A DNA stretch of 64,000 bases from Owenia fusiformis (taxonomy: Eukaryota > Annelida > Polychaeta > Sabellida > Oweniidae): contig CAIIXF020000011.1 in the NCBI GenBank assembly GCA_903813345.2, positions 25,846,166-25,910,165 on the forward strand. The letters are read 5' to 3'. Shown here one piece after another: positions 1 to 10,040 of this stretch. A program made the translations under genes and the position numbers. The notes below the pieces were generated by a model. That model was not told the origin of the DNA. It saw only the letters and a list, made by a program, of their open reading frames with translations, and searched no databases. How positions within the stretch are numbered: position 1 is the first letter of the stretch; each line of letters starts with the position of its first letter.

Positions 1-540
1 TAAGCATTGCACACTGTCTAAAAACACTTTTGGTAGAAGGCAGCCATTTTTCAAAATGGCGGACATTTTGAAAAATGGCTGCCATTTTAACTTATTTTAC
101 TTTAACTCGAAAAGTAGTGGAGCGATTTTGTTCATATTTGGTACGTGAATATGTATGAGCATGGCACACTGTCTAATGACACTTTTGGTAGAAGGCAGCC
201 ATTTTTCAAAATGGCCGCCATTTTAACGTAATTTACTATAACTCGAAAAGTAGTGGAGCGATTTTGTTCATATTTGGTATATGAATACTATAAGCATGGC
301 ACACTGTCTAATGAGACTTTTGGTAGAAGGCGGCCATTTTGAAAAATTGCCGCCATTTTAACGTATTTTACTATAATTCGAAAAGTAGTGGAGCGATTTT
401 GTTCATATTTGATATGTGAATACTTTAAGCATGGCACATTGTCTAATAAAACTTTGGGGAGTAGTCCGCCATTTTGAAAAATGGCCACCATTTTTATGTG
501 TGTAATTTTACAAGTACGTGTGCGATTTTTCTAAAATTTT
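1..540. repeat. Tandem array, four copies of a ~130-bp unit
   Basis: Four imperfect copies begin near 1, 160, 290 and 427. Each has a gcacactgtctaa box, then short palindromes built from gccattt and aaaatggc, then the conserved box aagtagtggagcgattttg. The last copy is the most diverged. The array starts at or before the window edge, so its true length is unknown. Short reading frames in it are products of the repeat. Confidence 0.85.
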
Positions 541-1486
541 AGAGGTGGCTACTTAAAAGCATATTATTTCTTCTGATGACAACTTGGCTAGTGAGCAACC
601 ATTTTGAAAATGGTGGCCTTTCTGGTATGTTGTTTTATGATATTTGCTATTCCAGCCATTTCTGTTCGATGGAATTCGCTACGCTTTGGCGTTGCCGTTG
701 TTCTGGTTAATATAGTGTTGCTTTGATTATTTGTGATCAGCATTAAGAGTTCAGTGTTAATATTTAGTGAACTGTAACAATTGTTACACATTTGTAACTG
801 TTTACATGTGATGACATTTTGTACTGTTAATGCCTTGTTTTAGTTTTAACTCAGCAATACCATTGAAAATTCACTGGTCATGTCTTAACCAACCAAAAAT
901 TATCCAACCAATTAAAAGATGACCTGTTGATTTGATGCTGATTTGGGGACTTTACTTATGATATTTTAGAAATAAGGGTGCCAGGACAGAACTGTTTAAT
1001 TACACTGATGACTACCCTCATAATCAGTGAGTAGATCCATTCTGTTAGATAAGACAAAATTGTCTGTTTAGTGGTAACTTAGTGTCCAAAAAACCTGGTA
1101 ATCTATAGCACCTTATTTAAAGGTCTTAAAGTTTTTTCCAGTAAATTCCCTGATCAAACCCTATTTCTTGAGTTTTTGAATATTGCTTATTAAGCAGCTT
1201 TAACGATCGTTAGAGTGTAATAATTTTCACAATACTGATGAGAAAACATGTCCAAATACATTTATCAAAAAAGTCTATTGATTCCTTTAGGTCAGAAATA
1301 CCATTTCATATCTGCTTTCATATTTTGACATGTCTGTTTTTATTAGAGGAGAAAAGTAAACTATTAGTTTTTCAAAATGACTATCACTCGACAAACAATT
1401 TACCTTTCTTGGCCTTATTTATTTAATTAAAGTATACTACAGTACTAAAGTATGGCTTATGCATGTTGTCTTTATCTTCTTTGGAG
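541..1486. other. Unique AT-rich flank, nothing recognised
   Basis: I see no convincing exon, RNA gene or inverted-repeat element here. The short open frames lack splice context and recognisable protein sequence. Confidence 0.5.
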
Positions 1487-1639
1487 TCAACCCAATAAAA
1501 CGCATTAGAAGCAAGTCAGGCATAGTTAACTCCAACTTAGTTGATTGTTTTGCTCACTGCATTGGTAAAATAGACATATTCAACAAAATACAAGATGGGT
1601 GTGAAGCTTTATTTTTCCACAGTCTCAAGCAATATGGAG
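1487..1639 (+). CDS. Candidate orphan internal exon, unidentified
   Basis: A 153-bp segment is bounded by a pyrimidine-rich stretch ending in AG (ctttggag) and a strong donor (GGAG|GTAAGTG), and only one frame is open through it. Both boundaries are phase 1, the symmetric type common in extracellular modules. It would encode about 51 residues with three cysteines (fragments LVDCFAHCIGKID and KIQDGCEALFF). I recognise no family, and I see no partner exons nearby. It could be an exon of a gene extending upstream of the window, a decayed exon, or chance. Confidence 0.2.
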
Positions 1640-1785
1640 GTAAGTGAACTTTCATGTATTAAAGAAATGATGGGCAATCCAAAATGTATGTAAGTTTGTC
1701 ATCTTAATATTTTTTCCATAATGTTTACACATGTACAAGAAAAGGAGTTTTGAAGCATCACTTCTGATATTGAACATTTTCAATT

Positions 1786-1990
1786 CCACACTACCCTACC
1801 ACGTGACCACGTTTAAAAGGGAAACAGGGTACAGCTTAGTTGCAAATGGAGGACGTGGGTTTAATTCCACATTTCTGAACGTAAAATACATTTTACATAT
1901 ATTTCTAGTGTTCTACCAGACATAGAATTGATTCATCAAGGAGTGTGTAGAATATTGTTGGCAAAAAACCACTATAGGCAAAGATAGATA
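1786..1990. repeat. Dispersed repeat, copy 1
   Basis: Positions 1786-1858 match 2966-3035 in direct orientation (shared box cacactaccctaccac and a later cagggtac). Positions about 1883-1990 match 3045-3150 in inverted orientation (shared tagtgttctac-like and attgattcatc-like boxes). The family is not identified. The segment ggacgtgggtttaattcca faintly resembles a tRNA B box, but no A box at proper spacing was found. Confidence 0.5.
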
Positions 1991-2915
1991 ATAGTGGGCG
2001 CAGTGAAGCAAAACCAAATGCAATACACGATACATTTCAGCAAATCTATCAACGTACAGGGAGCATGTAAGTGTCCCTTCGAAAATGTTACATTGATATG
2101 TAACAAAAAAACCAGTTAACTGTTGTTTAAACTGCGTGTCATCGTGTTATAGGTGGATACGTTTTCTAGTATGTTAGTCAACTGTATTTTTGTGAATTTG
2201 AACAAAACACTTTGAATGGTCGGGTTTTTAGGACGGTAGTGAATTAGACCATTCAAGGGGTTCTATAGAAAGATTCTTCATATGTAGTTCAGGCAATTTT
2301 AATTATTCTGAGTAGCAAATAGTCATTAATACTGATAGCGGATAGTCATTTATCATTAACGTGTTGATATTTAATTTCGTTATTTTATTTCAATTTGATA
2401 CCCTAGTAACACGTATAATCTAGCGTTCTTGTTAATTTAATGACTAAAATGCATACGACCTGAAAGCCCTGTCTAAATCTACAAAATAATGTTTACTTTA
2501 TTTGGATTAAATAACAATTGATGACACCTCAAAGCATCAACAGGCGGCCTTTTTAGCATTACTTTCACTGTTTGCAACGTAAATGTACATGAGGTCGGGA
2601 CATAGTATGTCTGTATAATCAGCTTACTTTCTCGCTCCCTGTACTATTGAACAATTTACATTCCTTGTACCCTGTATTGATCAACTTTTGCAGCTGTGTA
2701 CCGTGTACTATGACATATCAGATATTTTAAAATTTAAAACGATATTATTTACATTATTTCTTCAACTATCATATAACTTGGAACATGGACTTCACTATTG
2801 CACCACTGAAGTGTAGCGAATAGCAATATTGACTCACTCCGAGCACCAAACGTATTAACCTTTTGACTAAGCAGTCGATATACTCAAAAGCGACATGTTT
2901 GAAAGCCAAAAGATT
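1991..2915. other. Spacer, nothing recognised
   Basis: No coding exon or structured element was seen in this spacer between two copies of a dispersed repeat. Confidence 0.4.
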
Positions 2916-2927
2916 CGCGCATGCGCG
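2916..2927. promoter_or_regulatory. NRF1-type palindrome
   Basis: cgcgcatgcgcg matches the palindromic NRF1 recognition sequence (core GCGCATGCGC) known from animal housekeeping promoters. CpG-rich 12-mers are rare in this AT-rich window, which is why I list it. No exon with a start codon was found just downstream, so the link to a gene (for instance the SH3BGR-like gene at 8.0 kb) is only a guess. Confidence 0.3.
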
Positions 2928-2965
2928 ATCGAGGTAGGGTAGTGTGATTCATGTCAAGCTTATAC

Positions 2966-3150
2966 ACACTACCCTACCACATGACCACATTTAAAAATGA
3001 TACAGGGTACGGTTAAGTTGCAAATGGGGCGGGTATTCTCTATCTTTGTCAATTGGGCTTTTCTGGTAATAATACGTTGCAAACTGCTCGATGAATCTAT
3101 ACAATGTATAGTAGAACACTTAGAATATGTGTAAAATCTAGTATATATTC
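2966..3150. repeat. Dispersed repeat, copy 2
   Basis: This is the partner of 1786-1990: the first ~70 bp are a direct match and the following ~100 bp an inverted match, so the two copies together form a mixed direct and inverted arrangement. Confidence 0.5.
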
Positions 3151-3580
3151 AGAACTATGGAAATAAACATTTGCAACTTCCCTGTAGCCTGTACTTCTTT
3201 TAAAGGAATACAGGATACAGTATGGGGGTATAGTAGTGTGTTATAGGCTAGTTCCAATTGAAAACAATGGTTATGTTATTTTCATGATTCAAAATTGCCA
3301 GTAATTATTGAAAAGCAGGTATATACCAAAATAATTATAGGATATCCTATGATTTTGAGGAATATCATTTTTATCTATGAGGTGATATTGATATCTGCAC
3401 GAGAGAGTGAAGTGTAGTGTAGGACTGTAGGATGTTCTTATTATCCTATACTTACTAGTAGTGTACTAAATGTATGATATCATTAAAAATTAAATTTAAT
3501 GTCAAGTAGTTCAATTTTGCGAGAAATCAACAAGCGGAGTATATCATCATGATATCCATGGTTTTTGGGAGCATATTGTC

Positions 3581-4063
3581 ACGATATCCTCCGCATACTA
3601 TACTAGTATTGGTTTTCTGGAGTATATCGTGGCGATATCAAATTTATTTTTTAATGCTATTATACATTTAGTACACCAAATGTAGGATAATACCTGTAAA
3701 ACAGGTATAATGAGGCCTATATGTACCTTCTGTGAGGCATATACCAATAATGCGCCTATAGGACGGTATACAATTTGTATAATTAGCATAACTGAAATGC
3801 ACCTATCTATGGGAATTTAACACATACGATATCCTCCGCATACTAGTATTGGTTTTCTGGAGTATATCGTGGCGATATCAAATTTATTTTTTAATGCTAT
3901 TATACATTTAGTACACCAAATGTAGGATAATACCTGTAAAACAGGTATAATGAGGCCTATATGTACCTTCTGTGAGGCATATACCAATAATGCGCCTATA
4001 GGTATACAATTTGTATAATTAGCATAACTGAAATGCACCTATCTATGGGAATTTAACACATAC
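3581..4063. repeat. Recent ~240-bp tandem duplication
   Basis: Positions 3581-3825 and 3826-4063 are nearly identical direct copies. They differ mainly by small deletions in copy 2 (in the actatactag stretch and in aggacggtat). Both begin acgatatcctccgcata and end with gggaatttaacacatac. The same frame is open on the minus strand of each copy, but the peptides are unrecognised and I treat them as shadows of the duplication. The high identity suggests a young event. Confidence 0.9.
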
Positions 4064-4319
4064 AAATACCAAATATATGTCAAAAGCCATCTCATTAGTA
4101 TACCAAAAGTGCGCCTCGGAAGGTACATACCAAAACTGCATCTGTCAATAGGCTGGGGTTATAAGTATTGATCTAATTTAAAAATGTATGTTTGTGTGAC
4201 CAAATCTAAAGCTACAAAAATAATAGCTTAGAGCCACTCATGCAAATAAAGCCAATGAATTCATTTGGAGTACTTGAAGTACTTGCTTATGCTTTGACAA
4301 GGAAGTTGAAGCAAAACTT

Positions 4320-5172
4320 GAATCCATTAAAGTCCCCGTCTAAAGTTTGAAAATATTTTTTTATCATTCATTTACTATTTGTCAGGACTTAAAAAGTGAT
4401 TTTAGAGATTATTGAACAAAAAAAAATTTTTGAAAAAAAAGTTGTGAGCATTTAATTTCTCAAATATTCAAATTTCCCGCCATTTTTCAAAAAAAGTTGA
4501 AATTTCTTAATCATCAAATATTTCTTAATGCATTTCAAGAAATATTATCTTTTTAACACCAATGCAAAGGTTGAACAAAGGAAACACTATTTCAATAATA
4601 AAATGCCATATTTAATGGGCCACTTTAATGTTTTAGCATATCAAAAATATTTTGAAACATTAGTGATGTCACTAAGGTACCAAAAACTTTTTAAAAAAAA
4701 TTGAAATTTTTTTTCGATGTCAATCTTTTCTAAATATGTTAGACTTTCATAATAAACCAATGTTGATTGTCTAACCAGGTTAAAAAGAAAAATAAATGAT
4801 GTTTTAGATATCATTGTACCATTGGTTTCTATGAGAACTAAAATTTTGAAATGCATTTTTATCAGAACCATTTTCATGCACTGATAAGTTCATTTCTCGC
4901 TTATTTATGAACTGATTTTCTTAATTTTTTCGGCAGAAAACACGGGAGGATGAATGCTATGCATTGGTATGAATTGTGGCTAATTAGAAGATATGAGTGA
5001 CCTCTAAAAGTTGGTTTTAAATAAATTCACAAATTTTGGAACAAAAAGTCTATCAAAAACCACTTTTTGAAATTTAAAAAATAAGTTTCACATATCACAC
5101 TTTGATAACATTGGGTAAGACTACAATATAAGCCAAAGTAGTTTAAACTTTATATGGGGCCTTTAAGATTAA
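4320..5172. mobile_element. Possible decayed inverted-repeat element
   Basis: The left end (near 4322, aatccattaaagtcccc) resembles the reverse complement of the right end (near 5171, ggggcctttaagatt), with a further shared aaagttt box. About 25-30 bp pair with several mismatches. The interior is poly-A/T-rich with no transposase. No target duplication could be defined. Confidence 0.3.
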
Positions 5173-5249
5173 CAGCATTGGTTCTATCAGCGATACAGGA
5201 ATGATTTGCTAGTCTATGTGATATCTGCCTGTGATGTCTGGGTCATATT

Positions 5250-5362
5250 TGCCCAAATTCATCGGCTGGCACCCGTCTGATTGAGTATTTTGTTCAAAAC
5301 TGAATACAATTTTGAACAAATTAATCAATCCATTTGGGTGTCTGCCGATGAATCATGTATAT
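5250..5362. repeat. Short hairpin-forming inverted repeat
   Basis: The left arm aattcatcggctggcaccc (5253 on) pairs with the right arm gggtgtctgccgatgaat (ending about 5355), around a loop that itself contains ttttgttcaaaa/ttttgaacaaa. It may be a small foldback element. No function is evident. Confidence 0.5.
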
Positions 5363-5734
5363 GTGACTCAGGTATCAATCAGTTTGAATAATTGAATACT
5401 GGAGACAATATGAAACAAGAATTCTTAAAATCGCGGATTCGGTAGTATTGAATCTCTAATAAAGATGGCGCGAAAGTTTTTCCTTATAAGGTCAAAATAT
5501 TTCCCATGATGCAGTTCGCGGGGGAACAAAATTTTTCTACCTTGTTTTTCCCCGTTGGTTTAACATGGGGATTTTCATACCCATTTTTCAAGCGATATTT
5601 TCGATCGAATCTCCATGCGATCGGAGAAAACAAACTATCAGAAACAATTAGTCTTTTAATAATCTTTATATAACATATATTTTTTTTCATTTTATTGGCT
5701 CCTAACGGGGTGAAAACAATGATTGAAAATGGGA

Positions 5735-5790
5735 GTATATTCCGGAAGAGAAGAAGTCACGTGACTAGTCGCCATATTGGAAAAAGCAAT
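5735..5790. promoter_or_regulatory. Promoter-like motif cluster (ETS core, E-box)
   Basis: Within about 55 bp lie ttccggaag (ETS core), agtcacgtgact (a palindromic CACGTG E-box of the USF/MITF type) and gccatattgg. Such clusters typify animal housekeeping promoters. No start codon with a recognisable peptide follows on either strand, so this may be a non-coding first-exon promoter or coincidence. Confidence 0.25.
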
Positions 5791-6349
5791 TCCATTCGAC
5801 TTTCAACACGTTCATGCCAATATTACCGCACTACAAACTGTAACATCGATGCAACAACTGAATAAAAGTACTCATCTTCATATTACATTATAGAGTTACG
5901 TTGAAAACCCACAAACAACTGAGCATTTGACCAAAGAAGACACGTCGCTATTATCTAGGTCAAGTTTAGTGGTTCGAAAGCAAATCTTACATACTCGTTT
6001 CCGAATTTTGTTGTTAATTGTATAATCTTTTATTGATTAAATCTGGTATACTGACTATTAATTCAATGACAAAGAAGAAGAATTCCGATGGTGTCATTTT
6101 TTTATTTAGCTTGCGGGTGTAAAAACAAAATTGCGTAATTAATTTGATTTAGAACTTTCGGGTCTCACAAATAGCTACACGAAATGCATCGTTGAAAAAT
6201 ATTGACCAATCAAATTTTGTCCTTTTTGAGTACATATATGCACCATATATGCGAACGTTCTGATTCAAAGAGCGAACAGCGAAATGGAGAATTGACATCC
6301 ATGAGTATACCAATCTATTACTCTCATTTACATGTTCTTAAAGTGCCCG

Positions 6350-6426
6350 ATAAACTATAAAATGCGCATGCGTCCAGGTGTTGATAAACTATAAATAGCG
6401 AAAATCCAGGGTTTGTCACCACAAGG
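6350..6426 (+). promoter_or_regulatory. Candidate core promoter with non-coding first exon
   Basis: TATAAAATG at 6356 overlaps an NRF1-like tgcgcatgcg at 6363, with a second TATA-like tataaatag at 6390. A good donor follows at 6425|6426 (acaag|gtaagc). If transcription starts about 30 bp after the first TATA box, a ~40-nt non-coding exon would end at that donor. It lies 1.6 kb upstream of the SH3BGR-like coding exon and could be its promoter, but the exon encoding that protein's first residues has not been found. Confidence 0.22.
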
Positions 6427-7208
6427 TAAGCCAGGACGTGTTGAGAGAACAGCTAGTGTTGATATTGAATTTATATGTAGCCAGATAAGTTTCCTTATTG
6501 AAATTACATATGGTTATTAGCAATACTTTGTAGGTGCTAAATAATAAAATATTTAGAGTATATATGAGAGAAATTTGTCATTTCGAACCTGTTGAAAAGT
6601 TTGTGGCTCTCTGCTACACCGGGGAATTTACTTCCATGAGTACACACATAAATGTGGGGTTCCCCAAGAGGTACGCGACAAGGTGACCTGGCATCAAATG
6701 TGCAACTAAATGCTACTATCGAGAAGATAAAATAACGAATACGACAATAAGTTATTGCATGTGACAATTCCGAGCCTTCATCTCACTGAAGTATTTTGAA
6801 GTGAAAATAGGATTTTTGTTTTGATACATGGATTCAGATGAACGTAACTTTATTCTGACAACTAATCAAAACTGAACAAAATTGATTGTACGTAACAGAC
6901 AATTTATTGTTTTACAATGTTTTGATTGGCTAAACGAATGACACCAACAAATTATGACATGTAAAATGACAATTTTGAAATGTAAAATTTAAAAGTGACA
7001 AACACAACCTCCCTATCCACTCTTTGGAAGCCCTAGTAAATTAGTAATATGGACATGCAGCAGTGGTAGTGTACAGCTTATTATCACACTACGCTTTGTA
7101 TTCTAAAGCCTGTTGTTTGTAATAACACTGTTCACTCAACGTATGTTTTGTGTGTGGGCAGTCAACGATAATCATTGTTTTATCCCAGTTATATGACCTC
7201 GGCAATTA

Positions 7209-7687
7209 CTGTACTCCGGGTAATGTTCGCGTGCGATTTAATTTCGCTTTGTTCGCGAATGTAGTAAAATCGCGAACATTTATCGTCGCAAAATTTGTCT
7301 TAAATCCCCGGGGATTTAACCCAGGCCTTTTGATATGTTTCATTCGGTGTGAAACGTTTCTTCCAGTGTTGTTGGGCGAAGGCCTAAAAACATTTTGAAT
7401 TGGCTTATTAGGCCAACAAAGGCAAGAACTGTTGACGACAATGATATCCTACAAATTGAAGTTGAAAAAGCCATTCAAATAAATGCCCTAAACGTGGGAA
7501 ATACAAACATTATTCGGATTCTGAACGGGCTAAAATAGCCCGCTTTGATTCACGGTAATCGGAAAAAATTCAACTTGTGCAATCTGCGAAATGTCATCAA
7601 CTCAAATCCGCGAAATTAAATAGCCGCGAAATTGCAATTTTGAAAAATCGCGAAATTTTATAGCGTCGAAATTTACCCGGAGTACAG
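7209..7687. mobile_element. MITE, TA target site, ctgtactccgggtaa ends
   Basis: The left end ctgtactccgggtaa is mirrored exactly by ttacccggagtacag at the right end, with TA flanking both sides (7207-7208 and 7688-7689). This is the hallmark of Tc1/mariner-type non-autonomous elements. Subterminal sequence is rich in cgcgaa-type words in inverted orientation, and a perfect small palindrome (gggctaaaatagccc) lies near 7528. The 7150-7398 open frame is inside it and is not a gene. Confidence 0.8.
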
Positions 7688-7997
7688 TATAACAAAACCG
7701 TACTAAACGAAAAAACGCAAATAAGAGAAAGCTTTCACACACATATAAAAAATGAACTAGTCTAATCCGCCAGTATAAACTCTGTGCTTTACGTAGCCGG
7801 GTCAGGCGCGCACTTTAAGGGGTGACATCAAAATACCTCTGTTGGATTGAAAACTGAATAAATTTATTTTGAAAGGAGGGGGTTGACACACGTTTTAGTT
7901 TTCTATCCAACATTTTTCAACATTTCAATATTTCCCAAACATGTTAATGAGTCGCTGGATCAATCAACATGTAACATGAGTTTGTGTATAATTTTAG

Positions 7998-9933
7998 ATA
8001 AAAAAACACCAACAAAAAATCGAGATGATTCTGAATAGTAAGAAAATACAGTTTGAGATAATCGATATATCAACAAGCGAGGAAGGGAAAGCAGCCATGC
8101 GGGAGGGTGCAGGACCAACGTCATTACCTCCACAGATATTTAATGACGAAGAGTATTGCGGGGTAAGAGTACACATCAACAAGAGGGGGGGGGGTGCTTC
8201 CCTAATTTCAGAATTTCTCTCTATTGTGCTATTGGGATATCCATAGTTGCAATAACTCAGATGCGAGTAGGTAGTTACCAGTTTTACCACCAGGTGGCTC
8301 ATTCAGGTCATGGCGGCTATACTTGGAAGTTCCCTTTAACTTAAATATTCATCTGTTTTAGTGGTTCAATTTTCATATCACTCTTCTAATAGTTTTGCAA
8401 ATTAAAATATGTCCAGTAAAATAAGATGTTATTCGACTTATACAACAAAAAATATTTCACTTTTTGTGATCTTATAACATGGAGTCTATTGGGAATCTCC
8501 CCTAACAAGAAGTCACATTTTCGAAAAACATTAAATTTTCAAAGTTGATCAAGAATTTTTGAAACATCATTATGACATCACTTTCGACTGAATTTTGAAT
8601 ATTTAATGATGTAAAAATCAAGATTACTTCTACTCGCATCTAGTCTATTGATTTAGAAATCTTGAAATGAAAACTCCTGGTATATCAGGTCATTACTTAG
8701 GATCTTAGTGTGCCAAGTTTTTTTGTATTCCATAACAAGACATAAGACACGGGCCATATATGGAATTTAGTGCACAATTGAACTGTTTTTGTATTTAGTA
8801 AGAAGAAATACCATATTTGAAAAGTGCATGACACTGAATTAATTTTGCATTCAGTATTCAACAAGACATGCCATATATGGAATATAGTGCACAAAATTGA
8901 ACTGTTTTTGTATTTAGTAAGAATACCATATTTGAAAAGTGCACTATATTGAATTAATTTTGTATTCAGTATTCAACAAGACGGAATATATCATGCGGTA
9001 CTAACTCAGCGGGGCGTATCGAAACCCAAAACACCTCGCAAAACCGTTAATTTGAATTTCAAACCTACCCTTTCTTTGGAAAATCAATGATTGTGAGTCT
9101 CACAGTACACCGTTTTTCTTCAAACTTGTTCCATTAAAACCTTCACAGATATACCTTTCACTCGAGACATTGTATTTGAGTACAGAGTCACTCGTTTTAG
9201 CGGCGTTTTGGTCCCCAGATGTGAGAAGATGCAAATCTTCAGAGATTTCAACCAAAAGCCTCGATATATCGCCATTTCTTTTATTATTCTCCCCTATATT
9301 TTGCACAAGGACTCCCATTACAACCCTCCATCATTGCATTAACATATTTATTACATTAAACGCAGCAATTTGCAAAAGTCCTATGCATCTGTTCGAAATT
9401 GATCAAAACGCCCCGTTCTCTTCCAAAATGCCCCGTTGGATCTATACACCTTATCTGATACTGACTGGACTGCGGGGCGTTTTGGAAGACAACGGGGCGT
9501 TTTGGTCAATTTCGAACAGTTGCGTCGAATTTTTCAAAATTGCTGCGGATGTTGTTGCAGCCATGGAGGGTTGTAACAGGAGTCCTTGCGCAGAATATGG
9601 GGGAGAGTGATAGAAGAACTGGCGAGATATAAAGAATTATGGTTGAAATCTCTGAGGATATGCAACCTCTCACATCTGGGGACCAAAACGCCGCTAAGAC
9701 GAGGGACTTTGTAAACAAAAACAATGGCGTTTTGGTTTCGATACACCCCAGTGAGTTAGGACTGCGTGTATATGCAATATACGGAATATAGTGCACAAAA
9801 TTGAACTGTTTTTTGAAAGCCACTTTAGAGGATGTTTAATTAATAGTTTTCATTGTATCCATTATAGGATTTCACTGCATTTGAAAATGCTGTAGAAGAA
9901 GAGACTTTACTTGAATTTTTAAAGTTGGCCTAA
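7998..9933 (+). CDS. SH3BGR/SH3BGRL-family thioredoxin-fold protein (5' exon missing)
   Basis: Two coding exons: 7998-8162 (acceptor attttag, donor GGG|GTAAGA) and 9868-9933 (acceptor attatag, stop TAA), joined in phase 0. They encode 76 residues. The first exon reads IKKHQQKIEMIL and later SLPPQIFNDEEYCG; the second continues DFTAFENAVEEE and ends EFLKLA. These match the family core: the KKxQQ helix, the PPQIFN motif at the cis-proline region of the glutaredoxin-like fold, and the D-Y/F-xxF-xxA-E helix. The exon boundary just before IKK is the one used in vertebrate SH3BGRL, so only about 15 residues (first strand and SGxT turn) are missing; they should lie upstream but I could not find them. 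Members are small cytosolic proteins without the redox CxxC and are thought to act as adaptors. Which vertebrate paralog it corresponds to cannot be settled from this part. Confidence 0.85.
8259..8641. mobile_element. MITE with agatgcgagtag ends, copy 1
   Basis: Ends agatgcgagtag and ctactcgcatct are exact inverted repeats. A second, diverged copy lies at 27550-27890, sharing many boxes (agttccct, tatttcactttttgtga, gggaatctcccc-like, catctagtct). It sits in the intron of the SH3BGR-like gene and has no coding capacity. The target duplication is unclear. Confidence 0.75.
8754..8983. repeat. Two ~115-bp tandem copies, third fragment beyond an insertion
   Basis: Copies start with ccatatatgga at 8754 and 8871. 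They share tagtgcacaattgaactg-like and cattcagtattcaacaag boxes. A partial third copy (ggaatatagtgcacaaaatt) resumes at about 9783, so the foldback element 8998-9762 interrupted this array. Confidence 0.8.
8998..9762. mobile_element. Near-complete foldback (hairpin) element, 4-bp TSD
   Basis: The whole 765-bp element is nearly an inverted repeat of itself. The outer ends (gtactaactcagcggggcg against the complement of caccccagtgagttaggac), middle segments (cggcgttttggtccccaga near 9201 and its complement near 9685) and inner arms (aaaacgccccgttctcttcc against its complement near 9490) all pair, with the turn near 9450. TGCG flanks both ends (8994-8997, 9763-9766). Open frames on both strands are mirror shadows. 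It has no recognisable transposase. Confidence 0.8.
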
Positions 9934-10034
9934 GGTAGGAATTGTAATGAAAGAGAAAAACAAACCATTTTATGTCACAGATGTTTTGAGCCTCAGTGCA
10001 TGGCAACTATGGACATTTATTCCTTAAAGCACTT

Positions 10035-10040
10035 AATAAA
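10035..10040 (+). terminator. Candidate poly(A) signal of the SH3BGR-like gene
   Basis: AATAAA lies 102 nt after the stop codon at 9933. It is the first canonical hexamer downstream and would give a short 3' UTR. Confidence 0.45.

Noticed and set aside
9170-9823. Overlapping frames of 146 and 105 codons as genes
   Set aside because: They are mirror translations of the two arms of the foldback element 8998-9762.
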